From assembly GCA_963920525.1 (NCBI GenBank), contig OY986438.1:188247888-188311887 (forward strand): DNA of 64,000 bases, given 5' to 3'. Below are positions 21,011 through 32,149 of the stretch, piece by piece. Below the pieces are notes generated by a model, which did not search any database, was not told the DNA's origin, and saw only the letters and a program-made list of their open reading frames with translations. Both the position numbers and the translations under genes were made by a program. Each line of letters begins with the position of its first letter. Position 1 is the stretch's first letter. Source of the stretch: Dichetophora obliterata. Taxonomy: Eukaryota > Arthropoda > Insecta > Diptera > Sciomyzidae.

Positions 21011-23458
21011 AAACAAATGAGTCATACTGCAGTAAAATGACTCTGTGGTAACTTTGGGCATATGCCTCGCTAACTATATATGGTAAGGCCTAATCTCTTT
21101 ATGAATAATGAGCATGTTTATTAATTAAGTTAATTATTTTGTTATGAAACTCTAGTTAATCAATAGCTTAAGGGATAGTATTAATTCTAATACTTATAAG
21201 AAAATAGATGAAAGAAGAAAATAAAAAAATAATTTAACATTCTAGCATTAAACTAGCACTGGCTTCTGTGCCTTTTTTCCAATTGTTGCTTGTATCAGCA
21301 TCCCTTCCTCGTTTATATTGTTATTACGACACGTTGGCCTGTTAGCCTGTGAGTGGTGGACGACCCTGTGGTAAATCTGTAATCAAGAAAAGAGAAGGTG
21401 GTTTGATGCTAAACATGTAAGGGTAAAACTTGGCAAAGGTTTTAGTTCTTACAATATATATTTTCTGTTACCTGTCATTAGAAATAAATACAAAATAATA
21501 CGATTTTGTTTTTGTTCAAGAGGCAATATTTCATTTATAATTGCAAATTATAAGTTAGTTTTAAAAAAAATCCTTGAATCCATAAAATGTTTACTATTTA
21601 AATTGATAAATATTAATAAGGTATTATTGCTTATCAACACAGAACTTTCAAATAGTTAACTAATTTCATCGCTCGCTCAAATGCTGAATTGAAGGAACTG
21701 TCTTTTTTCTTATGGAGACTCCTAGAAACCACATCTCGGTTTGGAGAAAGAAACTCTTTTTGCAGTGTATGTGAGCTATAAGAAACTTTTTAACAAAAAA
21801 AAACATCGAAAATTTAATAATGTTATTCACTTGAAATCACTTTGAAAAAGTAGGCTTGAAAACTCCGCAAAACAAACATTAATGTATTCTCTGCATATGG
21901 CTGATGTTTGTCTTATTTGTTTCAAATGAAAAACAAAAGCAAAAAGTGAACAAGTTTAAAGTAAATGTCAACAGTTTGCATGTAGGTCCTAGTATTTTGT
22001 CGGTTTCTATTGCAAAAAAAAAAACAAAAAAAAAACAAAACAGCAAAGCAATCGTCGCAAAACTTTAGGGAATAATTTTGTTCGTTGAAGGTTTGACGTT
22101 GTAACATCTGGGTTAACAAAAAAACCCATCTGCACGATACACCACCCTCCCAGGAGAGCTTCACAAGTTCTTTAAAATGCGTAAACATATTTGATAAAAA
22201 CCGCACAACTTATCGCCAGTTTAAAACTGGCAAGACTTTAAAAATAGAATATTCAATTTTATTTTATTTTATTTTATTTTATTTTAAAGCTGGAGGGATT
22301 TAGCAATGAATGCCACAATAAAAACAAGTTTAAGAATTTAACTAAAAATACTTTAATGTTTCAATGCTTTATGTATTCCATCAAGTGAAAAATTTAAGTT
22401 GAGCAACAATTTCTTGATAAGAAATTTGATTCAAATAAAAACAAAAAAATATTCTTCGAAAAATTTAAAAGCGATCATTGGTAACATTTGTTACAATACT
22501 TTTTCCAATTGCAAAAAGTTTACTACATCTAATGTTTTCTTATTTCTAATTGAACACAAAATGCTTACATTTAAACTTTAGTAAAAGGAATATGGCAATA
22601 TGTTTTTAAGGATTACTTTTTGCTTATTTCTACAATTACTGAAATAAATAAGTGCGATGCTTACGCTTGCAAGCTTACTACAAGCGTATTCCAAGCTTTT
22701 TTGGTTGATTGAGAAGATTTAAATGTATAAATAAATGACTCCTAACAAGAAGACATAAATAAAATACTCATGATGCAGTGTGTGCGTGCGTATAAATTGA
22801 GCTATAAAATCCTTTCTTCGGAAGGGAGTTAAGTATATGTTGTGTATGCATGTGTGTGTGTGAGTTTTTGAACTATGCATGATGAACCCTATAAAGGTCA
22901 CTTACGATACTGCTTCGCCCACAGCAAATAAGTGCAGCTTAAGATATGCCATCATAAATAAAAGATTTATTTGCATGTTCAAAGATGTATTTTTTTCTAT
23001 GTTAGGGATTCTCTGACATGGCATAGCGTCCTATACAAAAAACTTGACCATTCTGGGTAGAGCTCAAATGCTTGAGGCGCTTCTGATCTGCAGTGGCAAA
23101 CAAGCAGGGCGCTGTTGCAATTATTTAAATATTCAGCCAATGTGGAGGATAATAAAAGCAGGATTTAAAAACATTTACCCGTTTGTTTTGTTTTGTGTGT
23201 ATGCTTGTGTGGGTCTGTGTGTTTGTGTGAGTATAGCTAAAGTGCTGCTGAATAAATAAAATGCTTTTTTATATCCTTTTGGAGTAATGTTTTAAACAAG
23301 ATGTGTATGTCCTTTTTACATTTTCACCCCAAATGTGAAGTAGAAGAAGTTCATGTCCATCAACTGCATTGACATTTTTCGATATGTGTGTGAAACACTG
23401 ATTTTTTTAATGCTTTAAACTTTAGTTGAAGTTATGAGACAGCAAAATTTAAGATTTT
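21011..23458. other. Intronic DNA with only simple repeats
   Basis: AT-rich sequence without a supported gene. It includes an ATTTT run at 22253-22287 and GT-rich stretches near 22845-22865 and 23188-23230. Open frames such as the one at 23044 lack any recognisable similarity and pass into GT repeats. A short piece near 23459-23500 with ttaaccca and attgggtattt resembles the TTAA MITE at 29567-30215. Confidence 0.5.
22253..22287. repeat. (ATTTT)n microsatellite
   Basis: About six to seven uninterrupted ATTTT units. Confidence 0.9.
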
Positions 23459-23706
23459 TAACCCATAAGCCGCGATTGGGTATTTTTTTAACCCATGAAA
23501 ATGCTTCTGCAGAATTAATCATATCTCAGGATTGGTAACAGCTAAGTGTTTAATTTTGTGTTTGTTGCTATTGAAAATATAGAGCTATAAATTGTTTTTG
23601 GAGTGCGTCAAGAAATTTTTACGTTAACTAGTACATTTTCCAAGTCAAAAATGATTATGTTTAAAAATCAAAAAATTTGTGTTATCCTCATATGTAAAAA
23701 AATGTA

Positions 23707-24276
23707 TATTTAAAAAAAAAAATAAGTTAATAAAACTAAAACCCGACTTCTAAAAATCACTCTCTAAAAAGAATGAAACAAGAAAATGTTCTCATCTGAA
23801 TTTTTTATGCATAAACTATTCAATGTTTTTTGTTTATTAAATAAACAACTTACACATAATATATTTTATTGTATTTTATACATATTCATAGTGATATTCA
23901 GTAGTTATCCGTGGTCGTATGCCACCTATCCTAACAAAACAATACATTGTAACAGAGGTAAGCTATCATAAGCTTTAGGGCAAAGTGCATCAAGAGGACG
24001 ACTTATCACCATTCATCTAGAGGGCGTCATATACCCATATATGGTATATGAGGTGGCAAACGACTACGGATATCTACTGAATATCACTATGAATAAGTAT
24101 AAAATACAATAAAATTTATTATGTGCAAGTTGTTTATTTAATTAACAAAAAATATTGAAAATATTGTTTATGCATAAAAATTTCAGATGAGAACATTTTC
24201 TTATTTCATACTTTTTAGAGCATGATTTTTAGCAGTCGGGTTTTAGTTTTTTGAACTTATTTTTTTATTTAAATAA
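23707..24276. mobile_element. Foldback element with ~230-bp arms
   Basis: The left arm (about 23707-23932) and right arm (about 24043-24276) are reverse complements. Shared landmarks are actaaaacccgact, gaaaatgttctcatctga, tttatgcataaac, ttattgtattttatac and ttcatagtgatattcagtag. The central spacer of about 110 bp includes tctagagggcgtca, similar to the motif of the adjacent 140-bp array. No coding content. Confidence 0.88.
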
Positions 24277-24359
24277 TTTTGGGGATATAATTTTTATATA
24301 ATCGAAAGTGTTAACTACTTATTAATTATTTTATGATCAATTTATATACAAAAATGTTT

Positions 24360-25495
24360 ATTATGGCACTTAAAATATTTTTAGTGAATGACTTTATGTC
24401 CTATAGAAAGCGCCACATTCAATTAAATGTGACGTCACAAAGTCTATAATAAGCGGACTAAAAAATACTCTACCAACGATACCTGATTTATCAAATTATC
24501 ATGAGTAATTCAGAAGATAAGGTTTAGTTAATTTTATGTCCTCTAGACGACGCTTTATTCGATTTAATGTGGCATCACATAGCCTTTAATCAGCGGACGT
24601 GAAAAACGCTTTCAACGATACCTCATTTGTCAAAATATGGAAAATATTTTAGAAGTTAATGGCTTAGTTCACTTTCTGTACTCTAGAGGGCACCATATTA
24701 AATTCAATTTTACTTCACATAGCCTTTAACCACCGGACGAGGAAAACGCTTCCAAAAATACCTCATTTGTCAAAATATGATAAGTACTTTGGAAGTTACA
24801 GGTTTAGTTTACTTTATGTCCTCTAGAGGGCGCTTTATTAAATCGTTCGTTACGTTACATAACCTATAAGCAGCGGACGATCAAAACGTTTCCAACTATA
24901 TCTCATTTGTTAAATTCTGATAAGTAGCTTAGAATTTAAGGGTTTAGTTGACTTTCTGTCCTCCAGAGGCACCATATTAAATTTTATGTGACGTCACATA
25001 GTCTTTAGCCAGCGGATGATCAATACACTTCCAACGATATCTCATTTGTCAAATTACGATAAGTAGTTTAGAAGTTAGGGCTTATTTTACTTTCTGTCCT
25101 CTAGAGGGCGCTATATTCAATTTTATGTGACGTCACATAACGTATAACCAGCGCACGGCAAAAACGCTTCTAGCGATACCTCATTTGTTAAATTATGATA
25201 AGTATTTTAGAAGTTAGGGTAGTTTAGAAGTTAAGGGTTTAGTTGACTCTTTGTCCTCTAGAGGGCGCTATACTACATTTTATGTGAAGTCACATAACTT
25301 TTCCTCACCGGACAAACAAAACGCTTCTAACGATACCTCATTTGCTTATGACACAAAAAAAAATTTCTCTTGACTTTATGTCCGCTAGAGGGGGCTATAT
25401 TAAATTAAATGTGACGTCACATGGCCATTAACCAGAAGACTATCAAAACGCTTCCTCATTTGTCAAATTATGATAAGTAGTTTAGAAGTGAGAGT
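24360..25495. repeat. ~140-bp tandem array, eight diverged copies
   Basis: Eight units of 127-156 bp. Each runs from tttagttnactttntgtcc, a CTCTAGAGGGCGC-type core, a GTGACGTCAC-type palindrome, an agcggacgatcaaaacgctt segment and cgatacctcatttgtcaaa to a gataagtagtttagaagtt segment. The core is exact (CCTCTAGAGGGCGC) at 24820-24833, 25098-25111 and 25255-25268 and altered in the others. GTGACGTCAC is exact at 24429, 24988, 25127 and 25411. Divergence between copies shows the array is old. Confidence 0.93.
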
Positions 25496-25502
25496 GGAAC
25501 CG

Positions 25503-25670
25503 ATGAACATACATCCTTACAAACATACTTGCAAACATTCATACAAACATACATACAAACATACATACAAACATACATACAAACAAACATACATACAAAC
25601 ATACATCCAAACATACATACGAAAATACATACGAACATACATACAAACATACATACATACATACATACCG
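25503..25670. repeat. ACAT/ACAA microsatellite
   Basis: A run of acat and acaa tetramers, with occasional variants, directly abutting the R1-clade retroposon. The repetitive open frames on both strands across it are artefacts of the tetramer. Confidence 0.93.
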
Positions 25671-28007
25671 ATCAAACAAAGCGATGATCTCGAGGCGGTC
25701 TAGCAAGCGCATGCAAGACCCGGTCTACTGGTGGACGGCGGAAATTGCTGAAGCACGCAGGAAATGCCTCGAATCAAGGAGGATGTACTACCGCGCAAGA
25801 GGTTCATACAGCTTCAACGATCTCCGCGAAACCTATCGAATGCTCAAGAAAGGCCTGAAAATAGCAATCCGTACGAGTAAGCGCCAATGCTTCCTACAGC
25901 TATGTGATGAGGCAGAAACCAATCCATGGGGTACTGCATACAGATTAGTTATGAAAAAACTGAAGTCGTTCAGGCGACCAGCACCTACGGACCCGCAGGT
26001 ACTAAGTGCTATAGTTAGAACATTCTTTCCACAGCAGCCAGCGGCCCAGCCGGTCGAGGAACACATCGAGCTACGGACCATATTGGCTGTAACCATAGAG
26101 GAGATTGTTAACGTAGTAAAAAACATAAAAAACGACAAGGCACCAGGTCCTGATGGTATTCCGAACCGCGCACTGAAGTTTGCGATTACGTCGCAGCCGC
26201 ATCAGTTTGCCCAGCTTTTCAACGCGTGCCTTCTAGAGGGCATTTTCCCAACGCAGTGGAAAACCCAGAAGTTAGTGCTCATACCGAAAGGCAGTGGCTC
26301 CACGGACGCCCCCTCAGACTACAGGCCGATTTGCGTACTCGCCACAATAGGCAAAGTCTTTGAGCGAGTGGTGTGCAACCGCCTGGAAAACGCGATCCAA
26401 GCCGGAGGAGGACTTTCCGCTCGACAATTTGGGTTTCGAAAGGCCCAATCAACGACGGACGCTATTAAGCTAGTTACAAGAACCGCGCAGGAAGCAATTG
26501 AGGGAGTGAGGGGAGCAAAGCAGTACTGTTTGGTGGCAACACTCGACGTAAAGAACGCTTTCAACTCAGCTAACTGGAGTCTGATTATGACAGCCCTCAG
26601 GAACTTTGGAGTACCACGATACCTCACGAAGATCGTGTCACACTATTTCAGTGAAAGAGTCCTGCTCTACGACATAGAAGAAGGCACGAAGACGTACAAT
26701 GTCTCCGGTGGAGTCCCACAGGGGTCGGTTCTTGGCCCCCTGCTATGGAACGTCATGTACGATGGGGTTCTCAGGCTTGAGGTGCCAGCAGACGTCAAGA
26801 TTGTTGGCTTTGCCGACGACCTTGCAGTTGTGGCGACAGCAAAACACCGTGAAGAAGTTGAGGCCCTCAATAGTGTAACTATCGCTATGATTTGCGATTG
26901 GGTGCGAAGAGCGGGACTTAGTCTAGCTAAACATAAGACTGAGATGGTACTTATTATTAGTCGAAAAAAATTAGAAACCGCCAGCATCAGTATTCGTGGA
27001 ACAGTAATTGAATCGAAGCCGTTCATTAAATATCTCGGTGTAATGATAGATTCCAGACTGTCATTAAGTCATGCCTAGTGCGATCTACTATGATGTATGG
27101 TGCGAATGTATGGTCCACAGCGATGAAAACGAAATCCTACCGACACGGAGTAGAGTCAGTTTACAGACTTGGCGCACTCAGGGTCTGCTGCAGCTTCAGA
27201 ACGGTATCCGGAGATGCAGCACTGGTTCTAGCTAGCGCGATCCCTATTGACCTTCTCGTGGAAGAAGCGCTTCTCACAGCTGGTAGTGAAAGCACAACAG
27301 CAAATAAAAAACTCGCTAGAGAGAGAAGCTTGCAAAAATGGCAAGACCGCTGGGATAGTTTAGAGAAGGGTCGGTGGACGTACCAGCTCATCCCTAGCCT
27401 AACCGAGTGGTATGGCAGAAGCCACGGCTCAGTGAACTTCTACCTTACACAGATACTGAGCTGAAATGGTTGCTTCAGGGCATACCTTCACAAATATAAA
27501 CACGCGATCGATCCTTACTGCACTAAATGCACTGGAAACACGCTGCAAGACGCGGCGCACGTTCTTTTTGTGTGCCCCATGTTCCATAACGCCAGACTTG
27601 AGGCCTCGGCCTGTCTCGGCGAAACGTTAACACAGAAAAATATGGTTTCTCTTATGCTAAGCGAAGAGAACTGGTCGATGGTTAGCACCCTGGCTAGAAA
27701 AATAACCGAAGAGCTGCGAAGAGTTGAGCGCGCGCAAGATAGATGAGGTAAAGGTTGTTGACCCGACGACCATTCCACAGTAGATCCCGGCAGTAGCTAA
27801 ACAGTTTCCAGCCTAGTGCTGTTCCCAAGCCCCGCGAATTTATACTTTACGGCGGTCCCGCGGGGTTCTATAGGGTCGAATATTCAATGCGGTGGTTATG
27901 ATACCGCGAGGTATCATGAAGGTTTAGTGCGTAAAATTCATACACTCCCACATGCACGGTGGGGCCTTTTGATGGTTTCCCCTTCGCGAATAATAAAAAA
28001 AAAAAAA
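25671..28007 (+). mobile_element. R1-clade non-LTR retrotransposon, 5'-truncated
   Basis: The element begins inside ORF2, just before the conserved WW segment that precedes the reverse transcriptase. It carries the RT, the C-terminal zinc-knuckle region, a GC-rich 3' UTR of about 250 bp with a tcccgcggggttctatagg block, and an A-tract at 27991-28007. ORF1 and the endonuclease are missing. It abuts ACAT repeats on its 5' side. Some R1-clade families (Waldo type) are known to target ACAY repeats. No matching repeat is seen after the A-tract. Confidence 0.85.
25684..27746 (+). pseudogene. R1-clade reverse transcriptase (ORF2 fragment)
   Basis: Frame 1 (25684-27078) has VYWWTAEIAEARRKCLESRR near residue 14, NDKAPGPDGIPNRALK, SDYRPICVLATIGKVFERV, QFGFRKAQSTTDAI, SGGVPQGSVLGPLLWNV and the catalytic GFADDLAVVA box: fingers and palm are intact. 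After the KYLGVMIDSRLSLSH segment about 50 codons found in relatives appear deleted. The frame then shifts to VRSTMMYGANVW (from 27080). That frame runs on past one TGA at 27462 through GCFRAYLHKYKH and a cysteine/histidine knuckle (YCTKC..H..LFVCP) to a stop at 27744. The enzyme would copy the element RNA at the target nick, but this copy is dead. Confidence 0.9.
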
Positions 28008-29253
28008 AGCATATACCTCTCCTTTTGCTTCGCCGTAGTCGGGAAAAAAATGTAAAGCTCTCTAAGACAATTAACCAACTATACCTGCTATTGAAAATTC
28101 CTGATATAAAACTGTGCTGTCGTTGCAGCATCAACTCCATACGAAAAAGTTACCCTGAAACAAAAAGCCTCAATTGTTTAAATTCAAATAATATTTGACT
28201 GTGACTAGATTAATTGGCTCGAGATTTTTTGAAGTTATTACTAATCAGTAGTTAATAATCTTTATTAATTAGTACTAATGCTAAAATAGTGGTTAAAATG
28301 CATGTCAAAACCATATTTAGTTGTGTCAACCAAAATCATTCAAGTAAATAGCTGCTGTGACTCAACGTATAAGAGCCTAACGAGCTAAGTCTTTCATTAC
28401 GAGCTACTACTAATTCTTGCCAAAGCTTGTTAATAATTATTAAATATTGTTAGGCACACGACAATCCAATACATTTAGATAATTAATCTAAGCAATTTTT
28501 CATTTTTAAAATCATATTGAACATATCGAGAAACTAGGTTTCTTCGCACTTAAGTTCAAGCACCTACTTAGGCCTTAAATAAGTTAAATTCTATACCTTT
28601 TTCCAAGTTTCTGGTCTTAATACAGGATCTTTATCATTTCGAGAAGAGTTTTGCTGTAGCAAAAACAGACTTTTGTAATGCTTGGTTTGAGAGGTTGTTG
28701 AATACAATTTTCATTTAAGTTCATGGCATTTAAATTGGACGCTCAAGTCACTCTCGAGTCCTAACAAATGCGAATGTTTAAGCTCTGGCTAACAACATTT
28801 CCTTCTGAGCCCTTGCAAGTTAATTAAACAATTTATCCTCTTCTAAAAATCATTCCATTCTTGTACAGTTAAATAATTAAAATACCTTAATAATTCATAT
28901 CATTGCTGATATCCTCGCGTTTAAGCTTTATGTACCTACATTACTTTTACATTATCTCTTAAGTTTGATTGCATTTTTTTTTTCTTTACACCTTCATTTT
29001 TTTATAATTATACAGCGGTTTTTTTTCCCTGCTTACTCTCATATTCATTAGACCCTTATGAAACAAAAAAAAATAAATACGCACATCCTCGGGCACATTT
29101 TTATGAAAAAATAAATGAGGGCTACACTTTTTCGTTAGCACATATTTTTTATCTTTTTCTAAAATAAGATTTTTAAGACTTGAATTAAAAATTTAAGTAC
29201 AAATTTGATTAATTAATGTTGTTTTCTATTGTTTTTACATATATTTTTTTCAG
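28008..29253. other. Intronic DNA before exon 2, nothing recognised
   Basis: AT-rich with no recognisable gene or repeat. It ends with the polypyrimidine tract and AG acceptor of coding exon 2. Confidence 0.5.
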
Positions 29254-29391
29254 AATCCACCTGCCGTTATGCCAAAAGCGCCTGGACCGAATGCGATACA
29301 AAAACCAATTCAAAATCACGCACTCTTACATTGAAGAAGGGCGAATCCAACTGTTTGCCAACAAGAACCATACAGAAGAAATGCAAGAAAG
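29254..29391 (+). CDS. miple: Miple-like protein, exon 2: first PTN/MK module
   Basis: 138 nt between tttttttcAG and agGTAAGT, phase 1 at both ends, coding for residues 205-250. The sequence STCRYAKSAWTECD, SRTLTLKKGESNC and TIQKKCKKG has four cysteines (about residues 208, 218, 238, 248), the W after the first cysteine and the lysine-rich turns typical of a midkine/pleiotrophin module. The family module is a disulfide-bonded three-stranded sheet that binds sulfated glycans. It is followed in phase by exon 3, which codes for a second such module, matching the tandem two-module layout of animal midkines. Confidence 0.93.
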
Positions 29392-29566
29392 GTAAGTTTG
29401 AAAAAATGCTCTCTCAAATGCTAAATAAAAAGTGAGCTTTTAAGTCTTGAGGCTTTGTGGGACAACTTGAGTGCATTACATCAGAGCTTAGAAAATGAAT
29501 TTTGTATGAAACCTATTCACATGATTTTCGTAAAATTATATCGTGTTCTACTTAGATCTAGCTTAA

Positions 29567-30215
29567 CCCATTAATGACTAATGGGTATTTAAATACCCAT
29601 AAAACAGTGTTTACGAAAAAGGCCATATCTCGAAATGGTGGTAGAAGATATCAAAATAATTTTTTTAAATCACGGAAAAATTAAACTATTTATTGTCTTT
29701 ACAATGTGAAACGAAATTCATACAATTAAATGTTCCTTTTCGAGATCGAAGATGTGTGATTTTCAAAAATGACAAAATCCATATTATATATGGAATCCAT
29801 ATCTTCGATCTCGAAGAGGAACATTTAATTGTATGAATTTCGTTTCACATTGCAAAGACAATAAATAGTTTCATTTTTCCGTAATGCTTAGAAAATTTAG
29901 CTATTAATTAATTAAAATTAATGATTAGCTATATAGAAAATTAGAAAATGGAAAGATCGAGGGAAAAATTCGTGGTCAGTATCCTCTATTTATCAGGTGT
30001 TCATTATGACAAAAGAATGTTGCCATATTGCAAATTTTTATTAACACCAAGAACCCGGATTAGCCGATTGGGTATTTAAATACCCAATGCAGATCTTAAA
30101 TACGGTGACAGTTACAAACCTGAAATTTTGCAAAGCAACTTCTATGGCCTATATAAGCTTCCTGATAAATTTAGAAAAAATCGTACGGCGGAATCTATGA
30201 GCAGTGTTTAATGGG
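29567..30215. mobile_element. TTAA-flanked MITE with internal palindrome
   Basis: TTAA at 29563-29566 and 30216-30219 flanks CCCATTAA... and ...TTTAATGGG ends, a piggyBac-style target. Near both sides lies the palindrome gggtatttaaataccc (about 29585 and 30078). The centre holds an 85-bp-arm inverted repeat (about 29675-29890; landmarks attaaatgttcct, gagatcgaagat). Non-coding. Confidence 0.78.
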
Positions 30216-30219
30216 TTAA

Positions 30220-31792
30220 TAAAAATATTAATATGCTTTGTGACAAAAACACAATCTGCTTTGAATAAAACGCATTTTGAATATTCATAAAAGCTCACAT
30301 ATCCTCTTGTGTTCATTTTTGGCACTTCCTTTTCCGCTTTTCAATATTCTCTTGAACAAACACAGTGTTGTACAAAGAGTTTAATAAACGAAAAATTTTA
30401 CCTTGAGGTGCTTTTTAATTTCCTTGCAAGTAAACCAGCTAAAAATGCTTTCTTCGGCATACAAGCAAGTAGAACAAACAATAGCATTTTAGTAGACTCA
30501 ACAAAAAAAAAAGACACACACACATACTAAAGTCATTCATCAAGAACATTTTATCATCAATCTTTATGTTTGTCTTCCTCATACGTGTCCTTTATTTTGT
30601 TCCTTTTTTTCTTGCTTAATCTTTTTCTTTATCGTATCCTTGCATCTGTTTAAAGGAAGTAACACATCCAAAAATAGCTCAGCTGAATGAATGGCAACAG
30701 AATGTTTACACTATAAAAACAAAATATGGCGAAGCGATGGTACTGAATTAAAAAAATATATATATACGAGTATTCTGTAAATAAAGGTTTTCAAAAAAAT
30801 AAACGCCAAAGAAAAACCCGCCCTTTAATCCTGCATTTATTTTCATTTTCTAACTTTTTCAATACCCGCAAACTTTGTCTAATAGCTTAATTTTATATAA
30901 AATAAAAATAAGAATTTTATGTAACATGAACATTCTGCGAAAGAGATTAGATACGATTTACATCTTTGAAAATTATTCTACGTCAACCGATTTTGAATCC
31001 GTTTTTGTCAAACATTTTTTTTGCTTCAAGACAACGTGTACAAGCAAAATCAGACAAAATATTAAGTCAAATATTAAGTAGTTTTCTTACTTTTTATGTT
31101 AGTAAATGGCTAAATTTAAAGACTAAAAACCTTTATATTTAACTACTCAGACGCAGCGTTGCCATATTCTTAGTTTCAACTGTAAATTACAGTTTTGTAA
31201 ACAGGCTTTCAGTTTTTTAAAATGACTCGTAGTGCAAACTGCAGTTTTCTCTTAAGTTTCAGATTTGAAAAAAAAACAGATGCGTCGCTGGACACACGAG
31301 AAAAGCGAAGCTTTTTCGCAGTTTTATATGTTTCATAATTTAATGTTTTTTTAAAAAAAAAAATTTTAAATTGAAAAATTTTAAATACCTAATGTTAACT
31401 AAAAAAATAATTTCCCACCAGTAAATTTTATCACCTTACATTATTATTTTACATTAATTTTGAATTATTTTCGTAAATGTTAATGAAATAATTGGGTTTT
31501 AATATCTAAAATATCAAACGTATATTATATAGATGTAATGTCATCGATCTTTCTAGCAAATATTACATCAATAGTTGTTCTAATCTTGTTGTGCAAATAT
31601 TTGGATCGCTTGTCATTTGCAAATTATATTTTTCAAAACAGCATTGTTTAAGGCTTAGAATTTTTATGAAACTGATTTTTTTTTTTATATTTCAGAAGTG
31701 TAGTCTTTCTGACGTTAATGTCCAATTATAATAGAAGAAACGTAATGTGATCTAATGTCAGTTGAGCAGAGCGTTCTTTCACTTATCGTTTA
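30220..31792. other. Intronic DNA, nothing recognised
   Basis: AT-rich. Short open frames (30309, 30875) are not similar to known proteins. The copies of attgccatat near 30020 and 31155 look coincidental. Confidence 0.5.
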
Positions 31793-32149
31793 GTTTAGTT
31801 TATTTTAGTTTATTCAGTCTATGGATCATTCAATTCCTTACAGACTAGAGAAAATAACAATTAAGTTACAATTAATAAAATAATCATAATAAAAATAATA
31901 AAACATAAATTTAAGCAAAATTAAAACAAAATTATGTTAAAACAAACTAGTAACAAAATTTATAAAAGATGATTTCGACATTGAAAAATCAAACAAGTAC
32001 CTAGATGACAATTCATTATATAAACATAAAGACCTTGTTATAGGCCCATTTAAGGCATAATTCGTTTGATGGATTTTAATGAAAAATACCTTAAAATAAT
32101 GCAACTGCCTTGGTGGTATATTGAAATGAATCAAACTCAAAAGCATAGG

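Larger units (their letters stand above)
10283..29253 (+). other. miple: Intron 1 of the miple-like gene (19 kb)
   Basis: Bounded by GTAAGT at 10283 and ttttttcAG at 29252-29253. It contains most of the DNA transposons, the 61-, 108- and 140-bp tandem arrays and the R1-clade retroposon listed separately. No host reading frame with recognisable similarity was found inside. Confidence 0.85.

Noticed and set aside
25470..25703. Open frames rich in HTYKHTYK / MYVCMFVC repeats
   Set aside because: Produced by the ACAT/ACAA microsatellite on both strands.
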